A stretch of 64,000 nt of DNA. Source: Amycolatopsis sp. DSM 110486. GTDB lineage: Bacteria > Actinomycetota > Actinomycetes > Mycobacteriales > Pseudonocardiaceae. Shown here in pieces: positions 1 to 8,130 of this stretch. Within the stretch, counting starts at the first letter, position 1. Every line of letters begins with the position of its first letter. The stretch is taken from contig NZ_CP080519.1 of the NCBI RefSeq assembly GCF_019468465.1, positions 2,495,001 to 2,559,000 of the forward strand. The letters run 5' to 3'. The notes below the pieces were generated by a model. It did no database searches. It was not told the origin of the DNA and worked only from the letters and a program-made list of their open reading frames with translations. The position numbers and the translations under genes were made by a program.

Positions 1-1
1 G

Positions 2-160
2 CTCAAGCCCGGCACCGACCCGCGGCTCGTCGCGGCTTCGCTGTGGGCCGCCCTGCACGGGCTCGCGCAGCTGTGGCTGTGGGGCGGCCTGGCCGGCGCC
101 AGCTTCGCGCCGTCTCCGGAATCGGCCCTCGCGGTGACGCTCGACGCGTACCTGGGCTGA
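2..160 (+). CDS. TetR/AcrR-family regulator, C-terminal end (gene starts upstream of window)
   Basis: These are the last 52 codons of a gene entering from the left; TGA is at 158-160. The segment SLWAALHGLAQLW followed by an SPESAL...LDAYLG tail matches the C-terminal ligand/dimerisation domain of TetR repressors (WHG type). The DNA-binding half lies outside the window, so its target cannot be named. A 7-bp inverted repeat (310-332) lies in the 250 bp before the next gene and could be an operator or a weak terminator. Confidence 0.6.
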   Translation, partial: LKPGTDPRLVAASLWAALHGLAQLWLWGGLAGASFAPSPESALAVTLDAYLG

Positions 161-410
161 CGCTCGGCGGGGAGCAGCTCCGTGGTCTCCCCGGCCCCGG
201 GCGCTCCCCGCCGAGCAACGCCGAATGGGTGACCATTCGCGCCAGACGCTATCCGGACGAACCGCCCACGCGAATCCCTCTTCCGCCGCAGCCGGCGGTA
301 AACCTTGGCGGTACGCGCCTCGCCGGCGTACCGCGCCGGTCGTAGCCGGCTGGGTTTCCACCGGTCAGGCCGGTAGCTTCGCCTCCGTGCCGGTGTACGG
401 GGTGGGGGTG

Positions 411-1583
411 GTGCGCGGACTTCGCATGCACCCGCTACTGGCGGACAGCCTGCTCGCGGCCGCTGTCGCCGTGTTCCTGCTGGCGGGCGCGGCCGTGCGC
501 GGCGGCGAGCTGGGCGACCGGCCGGGCGCGTTCGGATTGGTCCTCGCGGCCGTCGGTGCCGCGCCGCTGCTGGTCCGCCGCCGGTTCCCGATCGGCTCGC
601 TGCTGGCCGTGACGGCGCTGATGGGCGCGTTCTACCTTTGCGGTTTCCGCGCGACACTCGGCCAGCCCGGCATCCTGATCGCCGCGTACACGGTGTGGGC
701 GCGCTACCCGGCGAGCAAGGCGTGGCCGTCTTCGGCGCTCGCGATGGCCGCGTACGAGGCGACGATGATCGCCGGCGGCGCGTCGCACCCCGTCGGCGAT
801 TCGGTGATCGCCCTGCTGCAGGCGTCCGCGACCATCCTGATCGGACACTCCGTCCACGTCCGCGCCAACCGCCTGCGCGCCACCGCCGAACGCGCCGATC
901 GGGCCGAACGCGAGATCGAACTGGAGGCGCAGCAGGCCGTCGCCGAGGAACGCATCCGCATCGCGCGCGAGCTGCACGACGTCGTCTCGCACCACCTTTC
1001 GGTGATTTCCGTCCAGGCCAATCTTGCGAAGTACGTCTTCGAAACCGCGCCGGACATGGCTCGTGGCGCGCTCGACACGATCACCGGCACCACCACCGAA
1101 GCCCTCGACGAGCTACGCCGCCTGCTCAGCGTGCTCCGGCCGCCGCGGTACGAACCCGGCGAGTACCGCCCGCAACCGGGGCTCGCGGACCTGCCGTCGC
1201 TCGTTGGGAGGCTGAGCGACGCCGGCCTCACGCTCGGACTGCGCGTCACCGGCACGCCGCGGCCGCTGCCGCCCGGCCAGCAGCTGTGCGCGTACCGCGT
1301 GGCGCAGGAGGCCCTCACCAACGTGCTCAAGCACGCCGCCGACGCCACCGCCGAGCTCACGCTGGACTACGGCGACGAGGGCCTGCGCCTGCTCGTCGTC
1401 GACTCCGGCGGCGGGCCGCCGCCGCGCGTAAACCACGCTGGTCACGGGCTGGTGGAAATGCGGGAACGCGCGCGTATGTACGGTGGCGTGATCGAGATCG
1501 GACCGCGCGAACCCGCGGGGTTCGCCATCGAGCTGACCCTGCCCTACCCGACCGCCGGGCGGACCACCGGAGAACCGTCGTGA
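411..1583 (+). CDS. NarL-type sensor histidine kinase
   Basis: Membrane sensor kinase of the DesK/NarX-like class, about 390 aa. Residues 10-150 are strongly hydrophobic and give four to five membrane segments. A HisKA_3 dimerisation box follows near residue 187 (ARELHDVVSHHLSV, with the phospho-accepting His), then a HATPase domain with an N-box near 299 (QEALTNVLKHA) and a G-box near 344 (GHGLVEMRERA). The start is uncertain: GTG at 411 has a G-rich stretch upstream and ATG at 426 is the alternative. The stop overlaps the response-regulator start (GTGA), so the two are co-translated. The stimulus is unknown. Confidence 0.85.
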   Translation: MRGLRMHPLLADSLLAAAVAVFLLAGAAVRGGELGDRPGAFGLVLAAVGAAPLLVRRRFPIGSLLAVTALMGAFYLCGFRATLGQPGILIAAYTVWARYPASKAWPSSALAMAAYEATMIAGGASHPVGDSVIALLQASATILIGHSVHVRANRLRATAERADRAEREIELEAQQAVAEERIRIARELHDVVSHHLSVISVQANLAKYVFETAPDMARGALDTITGTTTEALDELRRLLSVLRPPRYEPGEYRPQPGLADLPSLVGRLSDAGLTLGLRVTGTPRPLPPGQQLCAYRVAQEALTNVLKHAADATAELTLDYGDEGLRLLVVDSGGGPPPRVNHAGHGLVEMRERARMYGGVIEIGPREPAGFAIELTLPYPTAGRTTGEPS

Positions 1584-2239
1584 CCAGTGTGCTCGTGGTG
1601 GACGACCAGGATCTCGTCCGCGCGGGCTTCGTCGCGCTGCTCGGTGCGGTGCCCGGCATCGACGTGCTCGGCGAAGCGCGCGACGGGCTCGAAGCCGTGG
1701 ACAAGGCGTTGCGGCTGAAGCCCGAAGTGATCCTGATGGACATCCGCCTGCCCGGGCTCGACGGCGTCACCGCCACGGGACGCATCCTCGCCGCGGCCGG
1801 GCCGGAGAAGCCGCGTGTGCTGATCCTGACCGTGTTCGACCTCGACGAGTACGTTTACGCGGCCCTGCGCGCGGGCGCGGCCGGGTTCCTGCTCAAGGAC
1901 AGCCCGCCGGAGACGCTGATCGCCGGCATCGAGGCCGTCGCGCGCGGCGACATGCTGTTCGGGCCGACGATCACGCGTCGACTCGTGGAGGCGTTCACGC
2001 GCACGCCGCCGCCCGGCCGCCCGGAACCCAAGCTGAGGTGCCTGACCGAGCGCGAGCTGGAGGTGCTCCGGTTCGTCGGCACCGGCGCGACCAACGCGGA
2101 CATCGCGACCGAGCTGCTGGTGAGCGAGGCGACCGTGAAGACGCACCTCAACCGGCTGATGACGAAGCTCGGCGTTTCGAGCCGCGCGCAGGCCGTGGTC
2201 GTGGCGTACGAGACGGGCATGGTGCGGCCGCGCGGCTGA
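1580..2239 (+). CDS. NarL/FixJ-family response regulator
   Basis: Partner of the preceding kinase, 219 aa. The receiver domain occupies residues 1-125, with the acidic pair in VVDDQD, the phospho-acceptor Asp in ILMDIRLPG (about residue 54) and the conserved Lys in LLKDSPP. A LuxR-type helix-turn-helix fills the C-terminus (LTERELEVL ... SEATVKTHLNRLMTKLGV). It starts with GTG inside the kinase stop codon. It should bind promoters of unknown genes. The downstream gene runs convergently and begins on the very next base. Confidence 0.9.
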   Translation: MTSVLVVDDQDLVRAGFVALLGAVPGIDVLGEARDGLEAVDKALRLKPEVILMDIRLPGLDGVTATGRILAAAGPEKPRVLILTVFDLDEYVYAALRAGAAGFLLKDSPPETLIAGIEAVARGDMLFGPTITRRLVEAFTRTPPPGRPEPKLRCLTERELEVLRFVGTGATNADIATELLVSEATVKTHLNRLMTKLGVSSRAQAVVVAYETGMVRPRG

Positions 2240-3685
2240 TCACCAGCCGGCGGGCAGCGCGAGTCCGAACTCCTTACGCAGCGCGGTTTTCGCGGCGTGC
2301 AGGCCGGCCATGCCGTGCACACCGGGGCCCGGCGGGGTCGCGCTGGAGCAGAGGTAGACGCCGCTCAACGGGGTCGTGTGGGGGTTCCAGCGGATGACCG
2401 GGCGGGCGAGCAGCTGCCGCAGCGTCACGGCGGCGCCGGAGATGTCGCCGCCGACGTAGTTCGCGTTGTAGTTCTCCAACTCGACCGCGGGAACCCCGCG
2501 TGCGGCCAGGATCGTGTCGCTGAACCCCGGGGCGAAGCGCTCGATGCGGCGGCGGACGACGACGGTGGCGTCGAGCGGATCGCCGTTGGGCACGTGCGCG
2601 TAGGCCCAGATCGGCTGCTTGTGCGGAAGTCCGCGCGAGGGATCGGCGGCCATCGGCTGGGCGAGCAGCACGTACGGCTCCTCGGCGCGCTGCCCGCCGG
2701 CCACGGTGTTCTCGCCGGCGCGGACCTGCGCGGCCGTCCCTCCGATGTGGACGGTCGCGGCCTTGGCCAGCTCCGGCTCGCGCCACGGGATCGGCTCCGA
2801 CACGAGGAAGTCGACCTTCGCCGCACCCGGTCCGTAGCGCACGTTCTCGAGCGCACGACGGTAGCCGGGTGGCACGAAGGGACCCGCGAGTTCGAGCAGG
2901 CCACGCGGGCTGACGTCGAGCAGCACCGCGCGGGTTTTCGCGAACTCCCGCAGGTCCGTTACGCGGCTGGAGGTGTGGACGCGGCCGCCGTGCACCATGA
3001 AATCGGCGGCGAGCACATCGGTGAGCACCTGCGTGCCCCCGCGCGGGACCGGCCAGCCGCCCGCGTGCGCGAGGTGCCCGAGCAGCACGGCGGTGCCCCC
3101 GCCGGCCAACGACGGCAGCCGGCCCATCGGGTGCGCGGCGACGCCGGCGAGCAGCGCGGGGGCTTCGGGACCGCGGAACAGGACCTCGTCGATGCCGGTG
3201 CCGAGCGCGAGGATCCGCGGCGCGAGCAGGGCGGCGACGGAAGGCCGCGGTGGCCGTCTCAGGTCGCCGAGCAGCAGGTCGGTGATCTCGGCGGTGTGCT
3301 CGACGAGCGGTCCCATCAGGCGGCGCCAGCGCTCGCTGTCGGCGCCGAGGCGTGCGCAGGTGCGGTCGAGGTCCGCGTAGGCGAGGCCGGTGCGGCGCTC
3401 GTCGACGGGATGTCCGTACGCGACTTCAGGCCGGCACAGCTCGACGCCGTGCGCGGCGAGGTCGAAGCCCTGGAAGAACGGCGACGCGACGGCCATCGGG
3501 TGCACGGCCGAGCAGACGTCGTGGACCACGTCGGCGTCGAACAGCCGCGCCGACCGCGCGCCCCCGCCGAGCTCCGGCGCGGTTTCGTGCAGGTCGACCG
3601 CGAGACCGGCGCGGGCCAGCAGCACGGCGGCGGCCAGGCCGTTGGGGCCGGAGCCGACGACCACGGCGTCAGCGGGCGAATCCAC
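2240..3685 (-). CDS. FAD-dependent oxidoreductase, phytoene desaturase/PYROXD2-like
   Basis: A 481-aa flavoprotein. The N-terminus carries the dinucleotide-binding motif VVVGSGPNGLAAAVLLARAG followed by an acidic strand end (LHE). The C-terminus has the family signature GVYLCSSATPPGPGVHGMAG, a second FAD-contacting loop seen in carotenoid desaturase-like and PYROXD2-like enzymes. No carotenoid genes are nearby, so a specific desaturase role is not supported and the substrate is unknown. It converges with the response-regulator gene, with stop codons abutting at 2239/2240. Confidence 0.8.
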   Translation of the reverse strand: MDSPADAVVVGSGPNGLAAAVLLARAGLAVDLHETAPELGGGARSARLFDADVVHDVCSAVHPMAVASPFFQGFDLAAHGVELCRPEVAYGHPVDERRTGLAYADLDRTCARLGADSERWRRLMGPLVEHTAEITDLLLGDLRRPPRPSVAALLAPRILALGTGIDEVLFRGPEAPALLAGVAAHPMGRLPSLAGGGTAVLLGHLAHAGGWPVPRGGTQVLTDVLAADFMVHGGRVHTSSRVTDLREFAKTRAVLLDVSPRGLLELAGPFVPPGYRRALENVRYGPGAAKVDFLVSEPIPWREPELAKAATVHIGGTAAQVRAGENTVAGGQRAEEPYVLLAQPMAADPSRGLPHKQPIWAYAHVPNGDPLDATVVVRRRIERFAPGFSDTILAARGVPAVELENYNANYVGGDISGAAVTLRQLLARPVIRWNPHTTPLSGVYLCSSATPPGPGVHGMAGLHAAKTALRKEFGLALPAGW

Positions 3686-3815
3686 TCACTGATCGTATCG
3701 ACACGCGGGCACCCTGCCACGTGTCCGAACACCTGATCGAATATTGTCGTACCCCGCGCCTACCTTGGACCCCACGCCGGCCCGCCCGGGCCCGGCCCAG
3801 CAGGAGAGGGGGATC

Positions 3816-4544
3816 ATGCCCGCCCACGACACGCAGCTGGAGCGCATCCGCAAGCTGCTCGCCAAGGCCGAAGACCCGGCGGTGACCGCGGAAGAAGCCG
3901 AGCTGTACAACACGAAGGCGGCCGAGCTGATCGCCCGGTACGGCATCGACAACGCGATGCTCGCCGCCGCCGGGCAGGGCTCGGACGACATCGCCGTGCT
4001 GAAGATCCCCATCGAAAACCCGTACAGCCGTGACAAGGCGAGCCTGCTCACGAACATCGCGTACCCGATGCGCTGCCGCACGTTGCTGCACCGCGTGGGC
4101 CAGGGTGTGGACGCGGTCACGGTGTTCGGCTTCAAGTCCGACCTCGGGCGCGTGGAGCTGCTGTTCACGAGCTTGTTGCTGCAGGCGAGCACCCAGCTCA
4201 CGCGCGTGCGGCCCGACGACCGGGTGTTCCGCGAATCGCTCGCCGCGTACCGCCGCACCTGGCTGCACGGCTTCGCGCGCGCCGTCCACGATCGGCTGGT
4301 GCGGGCGGAGGACACGGCGGCGCGCGAGCATCCGGGTTCGGGCGGGCAGTCGGCCGAGCTGGTGGTGCGCGACCGGAACACGCTCGTGCAAAGTGCGTTC
4401 GACCGCGAGTACGGCGACTTGCGCGCGGCCGCGCCGCGCCGGCTCTCCGGTTCGGGGTACCGCGAAGGCCATCAGGCCGGCACGCGCGCGACGCTCGACC
4501 CGTCCGCGCTCGCCCGGCGCAGGCAGGCCCTGCCGGTGCGCTGA
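3816..4544 (+). CDS. DUF2786 domain protein
   Basis: A 242-aa protein. The N-terminal 45 residues (LERIRKLLAKAEDP...EAELYNTKAAELIARYGID) match DUF2786, a short helical domain of unknown function. The rest is helical, with a conserved-looking segment YRRTWLHGFARAVHDRL. ATG at 3816 is chosen because AGGAGAGGGGG precedes it by a few bases; longer in-frame starts lack a ribosome site. It is divergent from the oxidoreductase across 130 bp. I do not assign a function. Confidence 0.75.
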   Translation: MPAHDTQLERIRKLLAKAEDPAVTAEEAELYNTKAAELIARYGIDNAMLAAAGQGSDDIAVLKIPIENPYSRDKASLLTNIAYPMRCRTLLHRVGQGVDAVTVFGFKSDLGRVELLFTSLLLQASTQLTRVRPDDRVFRESLAAYRRTWLHGFARAVHDRLVRAEDTAAREHPGSGGQSAELVVRDRNTLVQSAFDREYGDLRAAAPRRLSGSGYREGHQAGTRATLDPSALARRRQALPVR

Positions 4545-4665
4545 TCAAATTCTGGGGCTGTCCCGAGGATTCGCGGTTTACCCTGCGAGCCATGAACGTT
4601 GCCGGTCACCTCGTCCCTCGTCCGGAGCCGCCCTCGGCTTCCGGCGGGAGAAGCGGTGCCTGGTC

Positions 4666-5418
4666 GTGAGCGGCGAGCCGGCCGTGCGCGTCGAGGACCT
4701 CGCGACGCGTCCGGATCTGCGCCGGCCCGCGCTGGAGCTGGGCGTGGTTGGCGGGGAGTTCCTGGCGCACGACGTGATCGGCGACCTCGCGGCGTCCGCA
4801 AGGCTGGCAGCGCGCTGGCCGGAGTTCTTCCTGGTGCTACTGGAAGACGACGTGCCGGTGGCCCGGGCGGCGGCGATCCCCGTGGCGTATCCGACGGATG
4901 AGCGCACCGAGTTGCCCGACCACGGGTGGGACGGTGCGCTGTTGTGGGCCGCGCAGGACGTGATGGACGACCGCGAGCCGACCACGCTGGTGGCGTTGGA
5001 GGTCAACGTCGCCGAGCGCGCGCGGGGCCAGGGCGTCGCGGCACTGGCGCTCACGGAGCTGAAGAACCGGGCCCGGCGCGCGGGGCTGTCGCGGCTTGTG
5101 GTGCCGGTGCGCCCGACAGGAAAAGCCGATCACGCCGTCGAGTCCATTGTGGACTACGTCGCCCGGCGAGACGAGCAGGGCCGGCCGGCGGACCCGTGGC
5201 TGCGCAACCACCAACGGCTGGGCGCGCGGCTGGTGAAGATCGCGCCGTTCGCGATGACCGTGATCGGCACGCTGGACCAGTGGGCGAAGTGGACCGGCGT
5301 GCGGCCCGGCGACGGCCTCACGACAGTGCCCGGTGGGATCGCGCCCGTGCTGGGGTCGGTGGCGCAAGACCTCGGTGTGTACGTGGAGCCGAACGTGTGG
5401 CTGGAGCACCCGCTCTGA
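4666..5418 (+). CDS. GNAT-family N-acetyltransferase
   Basis: About 250 aa. The centre has the GNAT acetyl-CoA-binding pattern: a beta strand ALEVNVAERARGQGVAALAL (the R-G-Q-G-V-A loop is the Q/RxxGxG/A motif) followed by a helix. The flanking parts do not identify the acceptor. The start is uncertain: GTG at 4666 lies about 15 bp after a GGGAG, so translation may begin slightly elsewhere. No operon partner is evident. Confidence 0.7.
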   Translation: MSGEPAVRVEDLATRPDLRRPALELGVVGGEFLAHDVIGDLAASARLAARWPEFFLVLLEDDVPVARAAAIPVAYPTDERTELPDHGWDGALLWAAQDVMDDREPTTLVALEVNVAERARGQGVAALALTELKNRARRAGLSRLVVPVRPTGKADHAVESIVDYVARRDEQGRPADPWLRNHQRLGARLVKIAPFAMTVIGTLDQWAKWTGVRPGDGLTTVPGGIAPVLGSVAQDLGVYVEPNVWLEHPL

Positions 5419-5425
5419 CCTGGGT

Positions 5426-5431
5426 TATCGT
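5426..5431 (+). promoter_or_regulatory. Probable -10 element for a leaderless transcript
   Basis: TATCGT fits the TANNNT -10 consensus and lies six bases before GTG 5438. In actinomycetes that spacing places the transcription start on the first base of the codon, giving a leaderless mRNA. No clear -35 is seen. The same arrangement occurs before 42062 (TAACGT), 45192 (TAGCCT) and 50517 (TAGCGT) in this window. Confidence 0.45.
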
Positions 5432-5437
5432 GGTGGC

Positions 5438-5512
5438 GTGTGCACTCGTCGGCAGGAGCTCGTGACGCCGATCTACGGCGACCACTCCTACCGGTGTGAC
5501 TTCTACGGCTGA
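5438..5512 (+). CDS. Short leaderless upstream ORF (24 codons)
   Basis: The ORF starts with GTG immediately after a TANNNT -10 element and stops at TGA 5510-5512, 53 bp before the S-adenosylhomocysteinase-like gene. The peptide begins MCTRRQEL and ends SYRCDFYG, with Cys at positions 2 and about 20. An internal GTG at 5462 preceded by AGGAG would give a 16-residue version of the same frame. Cysteine-containing leader peptides are known to attenuate sulfur-metabolism genes in actinobacteria, so a translational leader role is plausible but inferred. It could also be chance. Confidence 0.4.
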   Translation: MCTRRQELVTPIYGDHSYRCDFYG

Positions 5513-5565
5513 CGACGTCTTCCGTCCCCGTTGGAACGTCACCACAACCGAAGAGGAACACAGTC

Positions 5566-6705
5566 ATGCCCGAAACCCATCCCGCCACGGCCTGGGCTCT
5601 CAAGCACATGCCTCTCACCGCGCAGGCGGTCGCCGAACTGACCCCGGTGCTCGCCGGGAAGCGGCTGGCGATGTGCCTGCACGTCGAGCCGAAGACAGCC
5701 GCACTCGTCACGCTGCTCGTGCGCGCCGGTGTCGACGTGCGGCTCACCGGCTCGCCCGGCACCACCCACGACGACGTCGCCGACGCGCTCGGCGAGCTGG
5801 GCGTCGCCGTGTTCACCCGCCGCGGCGACGGCGAGGCCGAGCACGTCCGCAACATCGAGCGCGTGCTCGAGGTCGAGCCCGACCTCACACTGGACAACGG
5901 CGGTGACCTCACCGTTTCGCTTCTCGGCTCCGGCACGCCGGCGGGTTACCTCGGCGGCACCGAGGAGACCACGACCGGCGGAATCCGGCTGCGCGAAACA
6001 AAAGCACGGCTCGGCAAGCCCGTGGTCGTGATCAACGACTCGCGGCTGAAGCTCCTGGTGGAGAACGAGTTCGGCGTCGGGCAGAGCGTGGTGCAGGGCT
6101 TCCTCAACGCCACCAACCTCATGGTGCCGGGGACGCGGGCCGCGGTGCTCGGGTACGGCCCGTGTGGCAAGGGCGTCGCCGACACGTTGAGCCGGCTCGG
6201 CGCACGCGTTTCGGTCTGCGACACCGACCCGATGCGGGCGCTGGAGGCGATCCTCAACGGCCACCGCGTCGGCACCGCCACCGAGGTCGTGGCCGACGCG
6301 CAGCTGGTGTTCACCGCCACCGGCCACCCCGGTGTGCTGGGCGCGGCCGAGCTCGCGGCGTTGCGCGACGGCGCGGTGCTCGCCGGCGTCGGGCACTTCG
6401 CGTGGGAGATCGACCGGGCGGAGCTCGACGCGCGGACCGTCCGCACCGTCGAGTACGGCGCGCCTTCGCGACGCACGGGCCACGTCCTCGACGACGGCCG
6501 CGAGATCGTGCTGCTCGACCAGGGCCGGATGCTCAACCTCACGGCCGCCAACGGGAACTCCATCCAGGCCATGGACCTCGGCCTCACGCTGCAGGCCCGC
6601 AGCCTCGCCGCCGTCGCCGCGGGCGGGCTGGCCGACGAGGTGCAGCCCGTGCCCACGGACGTGGAGCACCGCATCGCAACCGACCTCGTGGCCGCATTGC
6701 GCTAG
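5566..6705 (+). CDS. S-adenosylhomocysteinase-like protein
   Basis: A 379-aa NAD-binding protein of the SAH-hydrolase fold. It shows the substrate-domain segment LTLDNGGDLT, the central GGTEETTTGGIRL segment typical of the family, the NAD loop AVLGYGPCGKGVA and the C-terminal ANGNSIQAMDLGLTLQ. Canonical actinobacterial SahH is roughly 100 residues longer and ends in a Lys/Tyr tail that contacts NAD of the neighbouring subunit. That tail is absent, so this is a divergent, shorter homologue whose substrate may differ. A GAGGAA ribosome site precedes ATG 5566. The next gene is convergent, abutting at 6705/6706. Confidence 0.75.
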   Translation: MPETHPATAWALKHMPLTAQAVAELTPVLAGKRLAMCLHVEPKTAALVTLLVRAGVDVRLTGSPGTTHDDVADALGELGVAVFTRRGDGEAEHVRNIERVLEVEPDLTLDNGGDLTVSLLGSGTPAGYLGGTEETTTGGIRLRETKARLGKPVVVINDSRLKLLVENEFGVGQSVVQGFLNATNLMVPGTRAAVLGYGPCGKGVADTLSRLGARVSVCDTDPMRALEAILNGHRVGTATEVVADAQLVFTATGHPGVLGAAELAALRDGAVLAGVGHFAWEIDRAELDARTVRTVEYGAPSRRTGHVLDDGREIVLLDQGRMLNLTAANGNSIQAMDLGLTLQARSLAAVAAGGLADEVQPVPTDVEHRIATDLVAALR

Positions 6706-7083
6706 CTACTTCTCCAGGCCCGACGGCAGGAAACCGTGCTCGGACAGGTCGAACCAGTTGCCTTCCGGGTCGATCGCGCGGTACTCGGCGAACGGGCGGT
6801 CCCCGCCGCGCAGCACCGGTCGGGGCACGCCCGCTTCGGCGAGCTTCTCCGCGATCGGCGGGATTTCCGGGACCTGGAAACCGAAGTGGTTGAAGCCGGT
6901 GGCGACGTCGCCGTCGAGCTGCTGCTGGATCAGCGCCAGGTTGAGGTAGCCGTCGGTCACGAAGTGACTGCCGTCGGGGTCGGTGTGGAACAGCTCCATG
7001 CCGAACTGCTCGCAGTAGAACGCGGCCATGCGCTTCGCGTCCTGCACGACGAAGGCGAGGTGACGCAGGCGAGGGCGGGTCAT
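6706..7083 (-). CDS. VOC-superfamily (glyoxalase-like) protein
   Basis: A 125-aa single VOC module pair: LRHLAFVVQDAKRMAAFYCEQFGMELF opens the first beta-alpha-beta-beta-beta unit, TGFNHFGFQV opens the second, and FAEYRAIDPEGNWFDLSE closes it. Metal ligands typical of the fold (His in the first strand, Glu/Asp late) appear present. Such proteins act as dioxygenases, isomerases or ligand binders, and the substrate is not readable. Its start overlaps the stop of the SnoaL-like gene by 4 bp, so it is the third gene of a leftward operon. Confidence 0.75.
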   Translation of the reverse strand: MTRPRLRHLAFVVQDAKRMAAFYCEQFGMELFHTDPDGSHFVTDGYLNLALIQQQLDGDVATGFNHFGFQVPEIPPIAEKLAEAGVPRPVLRGGDRPFAEYRAIDPEGNWFDLSEHGFLPSGLEK

Positions 7084-7448
7084 GCGGTGGGTCCCTTCGG
7101 GATCATGTTGTGAAAGGCGGCGATCGTCGGTTCGCCGTCGTGGCGGACCACGGCTTGCGCGTGCGTCACGACGCCGGCGGGCCCGATCTCCGACGTCGCG
7201 TGGACGAGCGAAAGCTCTGGCGACAGCCGGCGGATCAACGTGACCTCGGCGGACAACGTGGTGCCGCGGTACGCCGTGGCGAACAGCTGCGCGTGGCCTG
7301 TCTCCACGGCTTCGCGACCGACGAGCGCTTCGCCGCGCACGTTGACGAAGTCGACGTCGGACGCGAAGACGGAAGCGAACTGCGTTGCGTCGCCGCGGGC
7401 CCAGCCGTCGGCCATGGTGCGCCAGAGCGCGCGAATCGACTCGTTCAC
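7080..7448 (-). CDS. SnoaL-like / DUF4440 cone-fold protein
   Basis: A 122-aa protein of the NTF2-like alpha+beta cone fold, SgcJ/EcaC type: IRALWRTMADGWARGDATQFASVFASDVDFVNVRGEALVGREAV is the typical N-terminal helix plus strands, and the protein ends with a beta sheet (SLVHATSEIGPAGV...). GTG at 7448 is chosen because it overlaps the upstream gene by 4 bp. Members are small-molecule isomerases or hydrolases or have unknown roles. It is the middle gene of a three-gene operon divergent from lysR. Confidence 0.7.
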   Translation of the reverse strand: MNESIRALWRTMADGWARGDATQFASVFASDVDFVNVRGEALVGREAVETGHAQLFATAYRGTTLSAEVTLIRRLSPELSLVHATSEIGPAGVVTHAQAVVRHDGEPTIAAFHNMIPKGPTA

Positions 7449-8053
7449 GCCGTCACCATCCCTACGCGCAGCGGGAGCGATTCGCAGTCGCCGTTCCACG
7501 CGGCCAGCGAGTAGTAGAACTCGCCGTGCTGCCGTTCGAGGTAACACACGACGTTGAGCGGCCAGCCAGTGCCGCGGAAGACGTACGCGTCCATCGGCGT
7601 CGGGCGTTCGCTGAGCGGGCGGCCGCGTTCGCATTCAGGCCCGAGGCGATGCCAGTCCGGGTGCAGGTGGACGGACCCGAGCACGTCCAGACCACGCGCG
7701 TCGGCCTCGCGGGTGATGCGCAGCAGATCGACGGGATCCAGCCACCACGCGCGCACCGAATTCTCATACGCGGAGCCGAATTTCGGCACGATCGTGGTCG
7801 CGAACTCTTCACGTGCGCTCGGGTCGGTGACCCGCGCGTTGCGGCCGAACGCGAGGTCCGAGACGATCAGCGCGTCTTCTGCGAAGGCGCCGAGCAGCAC
7901 GGCGAAACACGGTCTCGGTTCCTCGGGCGTGATGAACGCGTATTCGATGGCCGCGGCGTGGAGGAACCGCTGCAGCACTTCGTCGGAGAACAGCACGGGA
8001 AGCGTTGTTTTCCCGATGAGCGGAACGGGGACCAAAGATGTCACGCCGGGCAC
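7445..8053 (-). CDS. JAMM/MPN-like protein of unknown function
   Basis: A 202-aa protein. The segment GSVHLHPDWH followed about 20 residues later by LSERPTPMDAYVF resembles the JAB1/MPN+ zinc site (H-x-H-P ... S ... D). An upstream Glu in EYAFITPEE could be the remaining catalytic residue. If correct it would be a zinc isopeptidase- or deamidase-like enzyme, but the similarity is short and is inference. The start is GTG at 8053 or GTG at 8044. First gene of the leftward operon with the SnoaL and VOC genes, and 77 bp divergent from lysR, which probably regulates it. Confidence 0.5.
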   Translation of the reverse strand: MPGVTSLVPVPLIGKTTLPVLFSDEVLQRFLHAAAIEYAFITPEEPRPCFAVLLGAFAEDALIVSDLAFGRNARVTDPSAREEFATTIVPKFGSAYENSVRAWWLDPVDLLRITREADARGLDVLGSVHLHPDWHRLGPECERGRPLSERPTPMDAYVFRGTGWPLNVVCYLERQHGEFYYSLAAWNGDCESLPLRVGMVTA

Positions 8054-8130
8054 CGTAACCAGGCGCGATGCGGTGTGGCCATGATCATCACGGGATCGGC
8101 CCTATTGCATCCGGCGATAATGTTTTCCCC

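Noticed and set aside
638..2239. Very long ORF covering the kinase and regulator genes
   Set aside because: Its first 300 codons are an Arg/Pro-rich shadow of the kinase in another frame; only the end coincides with the real response regulator.
2297..3736. 479-codon + strand ORF opposite the FAD oxidoreductase
   Set aside because: Low-complexity Arg/Gly/Ala antisense shadow; the minus strand has clear FAD-binding motifs.
3731..3750. Sequence resembling the AT-rich site at 16185 (GATCGAATAT)
   Set aside because: Only ten bases are shared, the SOS-box arms are absent, and the site probably belongs to the promoter of the DUF2786 gene.
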